DNA of 64,000 bases, taken from Stenopsyche tienmushanensis. Its lineage: Eukaryota; Arthropoda; Insecta; Trichoptera; Stenopsychidae. Positions within the stretch are counted from its first letter, which is position 1. Each line of letters starts with the position of its first letter. Both the position numbers and the translations under genes were made by a program. This document shows positions 25,000 to 36,727 of this stretch, in pieces. The DNA is taken from the NCBI GenBank assembly GCA_008973525.1, contig WACJ01000043.1:372001-436000 (forward strand), read 5' to 3'. The notes below the pieces were generated by a model, which was not told where the DNA came from, ran no database searches, and saw only the letters and a list, made by a program, of their open reading frames with translations.

Positions 25000-25260
25000 A
25001 ATGTATTCTTAACATTGGCATCTATTTCTGCAATGTCTATTTTCGAATTTTTTTGCAACAATTCAACTAAAAAATCTATGCTAAAACTCTTCAGTAGGTT
25101 CAATAGGTTAACAATCTTCTACTCTTCGATCGATCTCATCCCACAATAGCTCAATTGAAGACAAGTCTGGAATTTCCTGTCACTCAAAGTTCAAGTCTCC
25201 TTATATCTTCTAAAGGTAGAATGCAACCCTTTGATGAAAATCTTAATATTTTTAGCAATT
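25000..25260 (-). pseudogene. Tc1-family transposase C-terminus, remnant
   Basis: On the minus strand around 25120-25190 the translation reads IPDLSSIELLWDEIDRRVED. This matches the Tc1 signature around the catalytic Glu of the DD34E triad (usual form SPDLNPIENLW.EI.RRV). Downstream, frame breaks separate PIEPTEEF and VAKKFENRH, in the place of the family's C-terminal tail. Stops and frameshifts show it is dead. The N-terminal DNA-binding region and the terminal repeats are not seen. Confidence 0.6.
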
Positions 25261-25304
25261 CCCCTTATTCCCACGAATATATATTGTTCAATTATAGATA
25301 AATG

Positions 25305-25360
25305 TTTTTTTTATATTTCCGCGGACCCCCAGGGATTCGCAGAGCCCAGTATAAGAACCG
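25305..25360 (-). mobile_element. Solo end of a hAT-type element
   Basis: TTCCGCGGACCCCCAGGG, then CAGTATAAGAACCGCTG. In inverse it starts CAGCGGTTCTTATACTG, nearly the same tip as the hAT MITE at 19945. No other end was found. Confidence 0.55.
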
Positions 25361-25914
25361 CTGATCTAGTATATATATATGATAAAAATAATCCGATAAT
25401 TCAGTAATAATATAGCAATTATTCAACAACGTTATAAATCAATTTGCAATATTTGGTTTTTAAAAATGCATTTCATTCTGAGACACTGTCACAAACGATT
25501 TACATCAATAAATGGCTTTTAATTTTATGAACATTCACCCCAAGTGAAATGGGAATTTAAAACGTCCAATTTTGTTTGGGCAGCTTGTGTTTCCATTTGA
25601 TTACAAATTCATTTACAACACGCAAACGCTTTCTGGATGAGGCGGCTCACTTTTGAAGATCTATCGGCGTTTGAGTCCATGCTCTCAAGCTTTTGAATTG
25701 CATCATTAATTTGGATAAAAGCTGCATTTATTAGCTCGTTTTATAAGACGGTTATCATTGGTCATTCGGTTCTATTAGACCTCTTTCGTTTGCCATTTAT
25801 TCGAGTTAAATAAAGGATGCATTTACTCAAATGCCTGTCAAGCTTATAATATTCAATTTCTAACTTTAAATTTATTCGATCGTTTAAAAAATATATCATT
25901 ATCAAATCATCTTT

Positions 25915-26976
25915 AAGGGGGGACAATCCCTTTAGACGCTTGAAAATTAGTCGTTTTCCATGATTTTTTTAATGGTGATAAAATAATCGTATCATTTTAA
26001 TTTTTTGGAATTATTATACTACAATCTTAAACTACTAGTATATTTTATTTTTTAAAAATAAAAAACAAAATGGCGGAGTTATAAAGTATTCCATTAGGCG
26101 CCTTTTCTCGTAATAACAAACGACTCGCCACTTGTCGAAGGTTTCCTGTGAAATTGAAACCAAAAATAGAAATATTACTTGATTTTTAATATTTATAAGC
26201 AGTCAACTAAGCTATACAAATTTAAAAAGTGTAAAACTTTTTTTACCATTTTCTTAATAATTTTTACCCCAAAAAATAGCTTATTTACGCGAAAACCTTA
26301 AAACTTTAGCTTAATTGACTAGATAATATTATAGTGAGAAACATCCCAAAATTACAGCCAGATCGATCAACAACTTTTTAAGCTACAACTGGCCAACATT
26401 TTGAAAATGCAGTTTCGATATAATCTCGTTTAAAGTTTCAATACGATAAAACTATCAATTTTATTGATTTTCCGATCAATCAATGATTCCAAACGCATAT
26501 AATAGATCTTTAGCTTTCTTAAAAAGTTGATTATCTTCGACTAGCTGTTGTTTTCAGGCTATACGAGCTGCTTTTATCTCAGAAAGACTCTTACGATTCT
26601 ATCTCGCTATCCGCACTTCATCGATATTTTCAGCAGAGACTTTACAGTAGGTGCCTATAATTATATTTAATGTATTCATCATCTTCAAAATGAAGCTATA
26701 GTCGTTATTAAATATCTCAACAGCAATGTATATTAATATTTCAATGATTTTTACAACAGAATGCAGGTGATTTGGAGCCATTCGCCAAACTGTCGAGTTA
26801 AAACATTCATTTACATTTTGGGTATTGCCAGCCAAGCATCTTTGAAGTAAATCATCTCTAGACAAATCTTTATAAATTGGTAAGATATGCTGTTTTATCT
26901 CTTGGCCAAGATATGGAGTCAGATCTTCAAGCTTTGGATATTTTTTAAAGCAATGGTTTTCTGCCCATATCAAATA
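25915..26976 (-). pseudogene. MULE (Mutator-like) transposase C-terminal fragment with 3' flank
   Basis: The minus strand is open from about 26973 down to a stop. It includes the stretches WAENHCFKKYPKLEDLTPYL and QRCLAGNTQNVNECFNSTVW. The latter matches the CLxGxTQNxNESFNxxxW block of Mutator-like transposases found in many arthropods. After an in-frame TAG the frame continues through KSLSEIKAARIA, then a TGA, then KQQLVEDNQLF and LLYAFGIID, ending at the TGA 26476-26478. This agrees with the family's usual C-terminal tail, so two internal stops disable it. The N-terminal two thirds are missing. From 26475 to about 25915 (AAGGGGGGACAATCCCTTTA) the sequence looks like the element's non-coding end, which is less certain. 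Confidence 0.75.
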
Positions 26977-27341
26977 TGGCTATTTAATAATGAGACTTCT
27001 AACGTATGTTAATATTTCGAGATTGAAATGTCGTTAAATTAACAACAACTATAATTTTGACGATACACGTTAAAAAAGTGTTAAATTAAACTCCTTTACT
27101 TATGGCCTGGATGATTTAATTTTATCCATATATATGTGTCGTATTTTATTAGCCACACTTCGTTTATAAGTGTGTATTATAATAGAAACGCTAATAATAA
27201 GAGGATCATGGCCAATCTTGTCGGTGATTTTAAAACGCTCTTGCTTTTCCTATGTATTAATTAAGCATACCAGAATACCATAATTAAGGTCTTATTTCAA
27301 AGGGCGATTAAATTACATGAAGCGTTTAGTATTTAAGCGAA

Positions 27342-27563
27342 ATGAATGAAAATTATATTTTCGCTTTAATATTTGTTCTGGCGATATGTGCTTTGGGATA
27401 TTCATATGCGGAGGACATGAAACGAGTCCCAATTTGTGGCCACAAATTTCGTCCCCTCAACCCGTTCTTTGGAACAGAAGCACTTCACAAGGATCGTATC
27501 AAAGTTTATAAAAAATGTCCTTTAATCAACTGTTTGTTGTGTTTGCCTTTTGTATATTGTTGA
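27342..27563 (+). CDS. Candidate small secreted cysteine-rich peptide, 73 aa
   Basis: A complete ATG-to-TGA ORF. Residues 1-23 form a good signal peptide: a short polar start MNENY, a hydrophobic core IFALIFVLAICALG, and an SYA end suiting cleavage after Ala23. The predicted mature part of 50 residues starts EDMKRVPICGHK, is basic, and has five cysteines (residues 32, 59, 64, 67, 73), four of them crowded into the last 15 residues around KCPLINCLLC and ending VYC. An odd number of cysteines leaves one free or allows a dimer. The base at -3 is G, acceptable for eukaryotic initiation. It lies in the host intron between a MULE remnant and a mariner, in the same direction as the host gene. No TATA box, splice site or close AATAAA is evident, which weakens the case. 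I recognise no family. It may be an intron-nested peptide gene, a pseudogene, or chance. Confidence 0.45.
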   Translation: MNENYIFALIFVLAICALGYSYAEDMKRVPICGHKFRPLNPFFGTEALHKDRIKVYKKCPLINCLLCLPFVYC

Positions 27564-28570
27564 GTGATGATTGTGGCTTTTTTTTGGTGTCGTAATGATT
27601 TTTTAATTTCTTGGAGCGCGCCATTGAAACGTTTAATTATTCGGCTCATCAAGAGTCGTGATTTGGGATTTTTTTATTTATTTTCCGGTCGTTTAATCTC
27701 GAGAATATGAATTCATTAAGCAGATGGAATGTGTAATGATTCGTTTAACGGAACATCGGGACCATAGCGTCCTAGCGTGTTTGAGGAGGACCGTATTTGA
27801 TAGTATCGTATATCACATTCCACCGAAGGATCATTTTCTTGGTACGGGATTGTGGTCACGGCCCGACGACCAAATGAAACAAAAACTTGCTTTGAGGAGG
27901 AGCCCGACACGGGTTACGAATATCAGAAGACATCTCCCATAAGTATTAAATGACAGAATCACACATGAAAGGACTGACCAAATTGTACGTCTACCCTGTG
28001 CGGTTTGCCCGTCCCGAGAGCCTTACTAAATGCGGTCAAAATGTACTCGATTTAATCTTCGGACACTACTAAACCCAAACCAGATTCGTATCGATGCTAC
28101 AACTTGGGCCCTAATCGATGAAGGGCTTCCGCATTACATACGAACTTTGTCTTTAATAAATTCTTGCCGTTGTGCGATATGTATTCCTAATTATAACAGC
28201 TGTTAAATAATGCGAATATTTAAAATTAAAAGGAATTTCACATGATATATGAGTAAACCCAGCCCTCGTTTAACACGATTATGTAATTCCATGAAAACAT
28301 CATTTAATATAAGTTTGTGTCATACGAAGCTCGAAGTTCATATTAAATTTCGGTGTGTCTTCCAAGTCACTTGTAAGCTTTCATCATTGCTAGGCTCTTC
28401 AAAATTTCGGTAATCTTTAACATTTAAAATCTTTTTATAACACAGTATTGGCCATGCACTAGCAATATATTTTGTACTGATGAGACAATCCTGCCAAAAT
28501 TGTATTTCTTATTTTACTTGAAAATAAGAAAAAAAATTGTTACAGAAGAATGTTCAAATCTTATATTAAG
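27564..28570. other. Gene-free intronic stretch
   Basis: Moderate GC between 27720 and 28150, with mutually antisense ORFs of about 65-70 codons at 27716-27942 that show no domain. No poly(A) signal was found close behind the 27342 ORF. Confidence 0.35.
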
Positions 28571-28657
28571 TAAAGCGGAAAGAAATGTCATTTTTTTATT
28601 ATTTGGAGGAAATAATTATTTTAATAAAAGCTGTTATTTATAATCGCCCTCCACAGA

Positions 28658-28939
28658 TTATTCGTAAAATTTGGCCGGTTTACCACTAAAGTAAGAATCC
28701 AAATGACTTTTCACTTGTTCCACAGAAGTAATTTTTTTATCACGAAGCGAATTTTCTAATGACTTGAAAAGATGATAGTCTGAAGGTACAATGTCAAGAG
28801 AATATGGTGAATGTTGCAGCACTTCCAAATCCAGCTCCCTTATTTTGTTCTGCGTAATCCTTGCTGCGTGTGGTCTTGCATTATCATGCTGTAATATTCT
28901 TCTTTGGTTGTTAACTAGCACTGATAGCTTTTTGAGCAT
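28658..28939 (-). pseudogene. Mariner transposase, C-terminal catalytic part
   Basis: The open stretch starts at a Met inside the old gene (MLKKLSVL) and keeps the second and third catalytic aspartates in HDNARPH and SDYHLF. It stops after KFYE, close to the usual mariner C-terminus. Without the first Asp and the DNA-binding domain it cannot act alone. Confidence 0.85.
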
Positions 28940-29150
28940 TTCCGCTTTTAAACTATCTAATTGTGCACAATATAGCTCTGCTGTGACAGTGTGGCCAGGT
29001 CTTAATAATTCTTAGTGAATTACGCCAAAAAATCCCACCAAACACAAACGAGGAGCTTTATCAAGGATAATGCCGGTTGAGGGGTAGAAACAGGTACTTG
29101 ATTTCAAGAAAGCCACTGATTTTCCTTCTCGAACTGTTGTATAAGACTTC

Positions 29151-29505
29151 TCAAAGTCTTTTCAAATGGTCTTTTACTGTTGACCAAGGATAGCCGATGT
29201 CTAGCGATAATTCCTTTATTGTTTTTCGAGGATCAGATTCTACCAGAGAATTTAATGCGTCATCATCGATTATTGCAGGTCGTTCTGAATTTGGTTTATT
29301 TTTCAAATCTCTGTCGCCACTTTTGAATTTTTTGAACCATCTATGGCATGTTCGATCATTCAATATGTTGCCATATGTATCACAAATGCTCTGGGTAGCT
29401 TATTTTGCTTTTAATCCTTTATCGAATAAAAACAGTAAACCAGATCGCAAATGGGTCTCATCAATTTCTGGCTTGGACACTTTCACTGTGGCTAAAAAAA
29501 TATAA
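29151..29505 (-). pseudogene. Mariner transposase, N-terminal DNA-binding part
   Basis: Two minus-strand open stretches (29400-29505 and 29151-29363) are joined by one frame break. They cover the start of the transposase (KVSKPEIDETHLRSGL), the WFKKFKSGDRDL linker and the second helix-turn-helix up to WSTVKDHLKRL. They lie in correct order inside the TIR-bounded element. Confidence 0.8.
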
Positions 29506-30019
29506 AAATATTTGAAAAAGTAAGACAAACAACTGAGCTTCAAAATGACACCAACCTTGACGTATTCATTCGACAGCAACCCAAAGCAAACTGACGGCAA
29601 AGACGCAACCAAAAAAATGACATTTCTTTCCGCTTTATCTAATATATTATATATATGTATATATATATTTATGTCTTTCTTAAAACCATGTTACATGACA
29701 TAGTGTGATCTAATGTAACATATTTAAATTGAATTTTACCATACAACCATAAATGGCAACAGGCCTTCTACTACCATTTTAGTCAATAGTCTTCTTCGTA
29801 TGTACTATATTCATACATGATAGTTGCTCAATCGATGTCTAACAATGGTATTCTAATAGCTTCGTTTTTTATCGATTTATCTTCTTCTTTAACAGAAAAA
29901 TCAGATAGTTATCAACCTCAGTAATTATTCCATCGTCACGAAGTGACATACTCTTGTTTTAAAGATAGCTTCTTTTAACCTGTATGGTAGGATGATCGCG
30001 TATTTGCGAGCAAATTCCA

Positions 30020-30281
30020 GTAATTCAGAAAGAACACTTACCGCATTTATCGACTAATAATGATGCGTGAATTATATAATGAATCGATTTGTATTGTTTA
30101 TGTTTACTTGAAGAAATGACCGAATATTTTGTGCTATCGACACAAATTTACTTATTTATGCACAAGTTTAATACTCGCTGCGGTCATCCTGACAGATAAG
30201 TAGATTTGTACGGATGATAAGTGGCGGACAAGCAAATATAGCATCTAAGATTTTAAATTAATTCACCACTCAAAGCGTTAA
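30020..30281 (-). mobile_element. TTAA element family R4, inverted copy
   Basis: Blocks ATTCAGAAAGAACACTTACC, AAATGACCGAATATTTTGTG, CATCCTGACAGATAAGTAGA, TTGTACGGATGATAAGTGGC and the end CACTCAAAGCGTTAA (TTAA at 30278-30281) match the copies at 33797-34051 and 58985-59336 in inverse. The far end is degraded. Confidence 0.65.
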
Positions 30282-33200
30282 TTATTCAGTTCATCTCTAT
30301 GAATAACTTGGATAACCCCCTAAAAAAAATCGGTCCATGTGCCAAACACCCTGTATATATGAATAGAGATGTCATGAAAAGTTTAAATACTGCTTTTTGT
30401 CAAAATTGATATCATTTTAACGCATAAAATGACTCGGCAGACTTGAAATTGCAATCATGCTAATATCTGCCAGCAGACGCAACAAATCACCGATTTCGCG
30501 TTCATATATAAAGTAAATTTGCATCGAAGGATTGATCTCAATTAAAAATTTTTTTTAGGGTCATTTAATTTGCCAAAAAATGTTTTGGATCAGGTTTTGT
30601 GCAAAATATTAGTTCACTGAGTCGATGAAATCTGTTTTGCATCAATATGGGTATTTTCAATTAAAAAGTTGGCACAGCAATTGCGAGGTAAATTTGTTCC
30701 AACATGCGTAAAAAATTATTCGCTATTGAAAACGCCATTAGCAGGATAAATTGGCGAATATTCATCAGGACGAATAATGCCGAGTGAAACGTGAAAAACG
30801 AAACGTTTCATTAGAAGTGCGTTTTTTCCAGGAGACCGGATGTTTTTTGATCAAGGCTGATTAATGCTGGAAAAATAAACACATTTTCGATATAATTAAG
30901 GAAATTCCCCCGCCAGCGAGAGGGTCTGCCCGTTTTTTTTCATCCCTTTTTAACGGGGTGTTGTCTAACGAACGGAATCGTCCAAAACAAACATTTTTTT
31001 TCCACACCCTGCTAATGAAACATGCCTATGTGTCTATAGAATTAGTTGATATTAAAAGTGTTTGAAAGACTCTCATTTTTCGGATCGGGGATTCTAAAAT
31101 CCTCGAGCTCGACACAAAAGGGATGAAAATTTATGGTTCGTAAACGCACAGCGTTGCTTTCAGTTTCCTTCGTCAAAATAAACATTCTCTGCATTAAAAG
31201 CCCAAATGCCGAATCGCTGGTGGAAAACCGCCGACCATTAAATTGGAGAGCTTTTTGGACACTCTTCATTGAATGTTCGCTAAAAGCTTTGATGATGAGC
31301 AGTTGGGTTCGATAACTTGACTTCGTATAATGTTCGCTCTGCTTCACACTTCATTTGGCTCAGAACGACGCACCGAACGCCAACATTAATATGGAGGGAA
31401 TAAAAGGGATGAAAACGCGAGAGCTGGAACACAATCATCGCTTTTTAATGTCAATCAACTTCGAATCATCAGAATGCAACCCTTGAGATAAACAGGGCAA
31501 AATTTTGTATTTGGATCAACGAACTTTTAGATTGAATATATATATTAAATCCTTAAGCGCTTATAAATTGTTGAAATTAATGAATAATTGTGGTTTTGAA
31601 TCAAAATGAGCAAAAATAAATTTTGATGAGAGGAAGAATGTTTAATTCCGAATCGTCATTCCTTGATTTTAAATCTGAGTGGGGGAAAAATGTCGAAACA
31701 AAATGTCGAGTCAGACTCGACATAGGACCGCAAAGAGTTAATGATCAAATGCCGACATATACGCGACATGAAAAAATGTTGGTCTCTTTTGATAGTTTCA
31801 AATATGGACACAATTTCATCTTTGAATTTTATACCAGATTTTTCTTAGTTTCACATCCTTATAATGAAACCGACCAGAGAGCTCTTTAAGTATGTTTGTG
31901 AGACTTGCCTTTAATTTTATAAATTGGTTCGTAGCAATTCCGATAAGGACGTTCCATTTCTTCGTCTGGATCCATATATTTGCCGAACCAACCATCTCAA
32001 TAATTGAAATGTTGTACGCTTTTAACATCAAGTTCATCGGACCCACTGAAAATGAATTGATAACTGTAACGCTTTGTGCTCATTTTAAAATGCTTTTTCT
32101 TACTTATGCAATCTTATAATACAGTTTTAGCATATGAAAATCAAACATTATGATATATATCGTACATAGCGTTTATGCTAGACCGATGTGATTCACCATA
32201 ACAGAGGCTTTTTCATGGTAAAAGTGTTTGTTCTTTCAACATATTTTAAGTATTTAATGTTTCTATTACGATAAGTCATTTAATACAAGGGTGCGTATGT
32301 ATGATTTATGTCTATTTATAATTAAATCGTACCATCGCGTAGTACTTTTTCGTGCATTTCTCCCCCTCTTAAAACCAGCTGCAATCCTTTTAGGCTCGAA
32401 TTTAACCCCTACAATTTAAATAGGACTATCCCCGAGTGCCTTTTTCGCCTAAATATAATTATAGAGTTCTTTGATTATGTTGTATTTGACCGATCTAATT
32501 CAACGTATGCCATCTGTTTGTGCATGCGGCTTTTAATTAATTACAGTCCGCGTGGTCGTACTAGCGCTTGAATATTCGACCGGCTATTTAACCTTTAAAT
32601 TACTTCCCCGTATGAAGTCTAGCTTTTTATGCAGCCACCTTTGACTATGAAATGCATTATGAACCATGCGATATTAATTTCGAAGCAGCGAAATTCATTC
32701 TGAAAGGGTGGAAACGTTCGCTAAAATGCACGATAATTAATGTTGTTGGCGCGCGGATGTAAATTTTAGTTACGACCTGGCGGACACTCTCGTTGGGTTC
32801 TGCATTTTGTATATCTAAATAAAACGATTTGTGCACTGGATGGATGTAAATTCATTTTTGATGTCATAAATGACACTATCCGCCTGAATTATATCCCTCG
32901 TCCTTCCGACAACCGAAGAAATCCAAGCCCATCTTTGCACACGATTATAATGATTCGTCCTGGTTTATTTTTATCAAATGCCGCCCAGGAATGAGGGTCC
33001 TCATCGTGAGACGATGTGAGAAAATAAAATTAAGTCTTAAAAGTGTGTACTTAAATGACGTGTATAAATTTTAAGGGACAGGTTCAATTAAGGACATGTA
33101 GGACCCGTTGTAACAAGAAATCATGAGTGACAGCTCAGTGATCATCCCTTAGCGCAAATTGATGTCGAGACTGACTTTGACGTTAAACGAGACATAATTA

Positions 33201-33537
33201 ATAAATTCTTAACGAAATTAATTTCATCCATCATTTATAGTGTAACATTTCATACTCTATTTGACATAATATCGCAAATGAATTGAGATCAAATCTATAA
33301 TAACTCAAGCTTATATTAATAAATCGACTTAAATTCTAATACACGACAATGCGTAATTGAACCAAATGTGCCCATTGGCATATATTTGGGATATTTGGCA
33401 GCCTTAAATTGACGTTCATATTATAGTGTATTGATACACTTGCTTCGACATTGGATTATTATTATATAATAGTATTATTTGGTAATTATATAAAAATTGA
33501 AGAAAAGAAAAGATCTATAAGGTCCCAAAATTATTTA
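30282..33537. other. Gene-free intronic stretch
   Basis: CCAAACACCCTGTATATAT at 30341-30359 resembles a transposon tip. Moderate-GC blocks with TAATTAA words lie at 30700-31400 and 32340-33050. ORFs at 31042-31347, 31623-31889 and their antisense partners show no domain. The moderate-GC blocks are candidates for conserved non-coding DNA. Confidence 0.35.
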
Positions 33538-34341
33538 CATTTGGGTCTGTTTTTGTGCGATTTTAAATTTATGCGGTTTTCAATAATAATGGAATCTATC
33601 CCTCATTTTTCAATGGATGAAAAAACTTTTTTATGCGAATTCGCATAAAAAAAATAAAAAATTAACACAAGTGCAAGTTACAACCATTATAATGTGAGTG
33701 TGTATAAGGCGATGGATCTCTTCTCAAAAGCTTAAGAATTGCATGTTTCCATATCACGAACTGAGTAAAAAATTAATGATTAAATCATCGCAAAGTTTAA
33801 CTCTTTGAGTAGTGAGTTAATTTAAAATCATGATAAACTTAGATGCTATATTTTTATGTCCGCCACTTATCACCCGTACAAATCCACTTATCTGTCAGGA
33901 CCGTCGCTGCGTGTATGAAGCTTGTATATAAATAAATAAATACTGTCAATAGCACACAATATTCGGTCATTCGGTCATCAACACGTAAGAATGCTTTCTG
34001 TATCATTGGAATTCGGACACAACTCTGCGTCTTACCTCTTTAAGGGGTTAATCAGCGATTACATTTAAAAAAAGATGATTTCAACACAGAAGGATAACGA
34101 ATAAATGTATGCCGACTGATAACGATAATTTGTACGATTATCGAATAAAATAGACTATAACAAAGCAATTTTAAGATAAATATGTAGTGTTTTTATTTAT
34201 ATGAATTTTTGTAAACTTTTTTTTAATGCGATTTTTGGTACATTCTATCACAATTATTTGAAGTTATGCGGTTTTTTATGCGAATTTTTTTTATGCGACT
34301 CCCTGTGGATCGTATCTATCGCATAAAAACAGACCCAAATG
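33538..34341. mobile_element. pogo/Tigger-type MITE carrying a nested TTAA element
   Basis: TA|CATTTGGGTCTGTTTTTGTGCGA at the left (33538) and its near-perfect inverse TCGCATAAAAACAGACCCAAATG|TA at the right (end 34341) give terminal inverted repeats of about 23 bp with one mismatch and TA target sites. Subterminal TTATGCGGTTTT and TTTTATGCGAAT words are shared in style with the R5 elements. The 804 bp include a 255-bp insertion at 33797-34051. There is no transposase sequence; the ORFs 33451-33648 and 34266-34451 span the terminal repeats and are not genes. Confidence 0.8.
33797..34051 (+). mobile_element. TTAA element family R4, short copy nested in a Tigger-type MITE
   Basis: It starts TTAACTCTTTGAGTAGTGAG and ends CCTCTTTAAGGGGTTAA; the tips are inverted repeats with TTAA at both sides (33797-33800 and 34048-34051). 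The inner sequence (AAACTTAGATGCTAT, GTCCGCCACTTATC, GTGTATGAAGCTTGTA, ACAATATTCGGTCATT) matches 58985-59336 closely. It is non-coding. Confidence 0.8.
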
Positions 34342-35988
34342 TATATCTTCGTATCTTATTAAATCTTAAAAACTCAGTTTATTATAAATATATTTTTAAC
34401 CACTGCGCATTGAATAGGGGTCATATTGGACCCCAAGTATTTTTTGCTTGAAATTCACTCAGCGTTCATGTTTATCGACATCAATACTTTTATAATATAA
34501 AACAGTTATTATATTGGCGTTCAATATTGAAGCGTTTGATGATATAGGGCCGTTTTAGTTGAAAATTGCCTAGGAAAAAAAAATGGATAATGATCGTATT
34601 TATTTCTCAAGCTTTGTGTAACATTTTACATCACGTCAGCCATTGTGAATATTTTTTACCCCATGCAACGCTACGCATTGTGGCAAAACATGCAATTATC
34701 CTAACTGATCACGCCACAACAACGGATTAGTGAAAGTTTCGATTACACACCACGTGACCCGCTTGATGGTTGGAATAAGCGTTTTTTTTTCCAGCGTGGT
34801 TCAGTTTGTACCCAATTCTTTTGTACGATAACGCTTATTTACCCTCTTTAAGGCAACTTAGCTTCGTCATTTTGGACAAATTACCCACCGCCGGCTCGAT
34901 TGTGTCTTCACTCCACTTTGCATAATAACGCGTTCCCTGCCTATAGCCATTGGGACGCAATAACCGGATTTATAGAAGTGAAAATTTATTCAACGCCAAA
35001 TGATGATTCCGTCTATGGCCGATCGACGGACGCTTATGGCCAAGCGCCAAATTGAAAATGGCCGCACGTCGGATGGCATTCAACGGAAGAGATTCAATGG
35101 ACGATGCATAAAACATTTTTATTTGATTTGGCTCCTTTTAAATATAAAATATGTACGTCCGAATGAGTTTTTGCTTTTATTGTGGTACGGGAACATTATA
35201 TTTTTACCTGCTGCTGAACGTGATACGAAATGATGATGATAAAATGTTTATACAGCGTGTTCCGAAAGTTTGCTCGCTCGACGCTATTTTAGTTTGTTGT
35301 GTCCCGTGTGCCGTATAACCTCATTTATATTTTACGGTTATTCTGTCTGTGTTACAACCCACAATGTTGATCGTGGCCAGGTTGTATCCTTATTGTAGTG
35401 AAAACTTTCAGCCAGCTAGATGTATACCCACAACCGCCCTGGTCCACATTTTTTCCAACAAAAACCTCCCTAAATTTATTCTATTACCAGATTTGACTTT
35501 ACAAAATACAACCCTCATCTTAAACAAATTTTTCAATGCATATTCCACAAGCAAAGCACAAAACAAGCAGAATTTCGTCATAAACACAACTCAGGATTTT
35601 ATTACCCTTTACAGTATAAATTATGCATAAATATTAACATACTGATAATAATAATTTTCGATAAAATATTTGATCAAGGATAGCATCTAATATCAAAATC
35701 AAAAGACAGATCAATGAAGCTAAATACCTTTAATATCGAGCGCATGCCGTGATGATTTATACGTATAATATTAAAGTCAGATAAATTAATTCATCATAAT
35801 ACAATAAAACTAACACGATAGTGAGGGTGATAAATAAAAATACACAATAGTAAAATTAAGTATTAATATAAAGTATTTTTATCTACTTAAGGGACGTTTC
35901 TACTTTGTTGAACCTAAAAGTAATGTGAAAAGTATTAAATATAGAATGTTGATATTTAATATATATTGATTAGGCAATCTTTATTGAA
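34342..35988. other. Gene-free intronic stretch
   Basis: A moderate-GC block at about 34620-35100 lies within AT-rich DNA. The 93-codon ORF at 35349-35630 is rich in Thr, Asn and Leu and has no recognisable motif. CAGCGTGTTCCGAAAGTTTG at 35254-35273 may be a transposon tip, without a partner. Confidence 0.35.
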
Positions 35989-36370
35989 CATAAAGTATGA
36001 TAGTGGAAGTGGGAGCCACGTATGTCAGTGCGCGATCTATGACATTCTTCACCATGGAAGTCCTAAGTCCTGAACAGATGATTTGCAGCAAAAAAATTAA
36101 ACATGTTTTTACTTAATATAATATTGTCTATAGCTTAGACTAAAATTATTAAAAAATATTTGAAAATAAAAAAATAGTAAGCGATCGAAAAAAAGGGTGC
36201 GTTTTTATCAACATTTTTTGTAGTTTTTTGTTCATTATATAAACATTTTTTAATATTTTTAGATAATTTTAGTCTATACGATGAAGACGTTTATTATACA
36301 CGTTTCTACCAAATTTCATATATAATGCTTATCTAGGGCGTGCGGGAGCACTTCCATGAGCTTGGAAAAA
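35989..36370 (+). repeat. Repeat family R2, longest copy
   Basis: It starts GAACATAAAGTATGATAGTGG and GGAGCCACGTATG, and ends GTGCGGGAGCACTTCCATGAGCTTGG. It is inverse to 9815-10195 over the whole length, with many small indels in the AT-rich middle. No terminal inverted repeats or coding frame were recognised. The inverse of its left part contains CAATAAAGATTG, which could be an old poly(A) signal. It is unclassified. Confidence 0.65.
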
Positions 36371-36727
36371 GTAGTTCAGTTTCGCGAAGCGCAGCTTATT
36401 TTTGCAAATTTAATTATTATTAGAGAGAGTTTATTTTTTTCTTTAATATCGAGATTAAAAATTTTAGCATGAAATGATTCTATGACAAACTTTTCCGACC
36501 ACAGCTTGTTTAAAACTGAAATACAATTTGCTCTGAAACAATAAGAAATATGGGAGTATATTCATTTGTAGTAGTGAGATGCAAGTTGAAAAATTGGAAT
36601 TCCACCAGTAACATAGATGCACAGAAAGAAATTAATTTAGCAAAATGTGAATTCAGATCTATCATTCGTAGTATCAATATAAAATATTTATAATATTTTA
36701 CAAAAATGATTTTTAAAAATTACGATA

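Larger units (their letters stand above)
28571..29637 (-). mobile_element. Mariner element, internally deleted, with perfect TIRs and TA duplication
   Basis: Ends 28573-28597 and 29611-29635 are perfect 25-bp inverted repeats (AAGCGGAAAGAAATGTCA plus seven T), flanked by TA at 28571-28572 and 29636-29637. The transposase runs on the minus strand. Its N-terminal part SKPEIDETHLRSGLLFLFDKG, RTCHRWFKKFKSGDRDL and the helix-turn-helix region AIIDDDALNSLVESDPRKTI end near 29151 at KDHLKRL. The C-terminal part, about 28658-28950, has QHDNARPHAARIT (second Asp), LDIVPSDYHLF (third Asp, D34D spacing) and ends KPAKFYE. The piece between, including the TGDE-type first Asp, is deleted, and 28950-29090 has frameshifts. 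At 1063 bp it is about 200 bp shorter than a usual mariner (1.25-1.3 kb). It is non-autonomous but could in principle be mobilised by a related enzyme. Confidence 0.92.
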
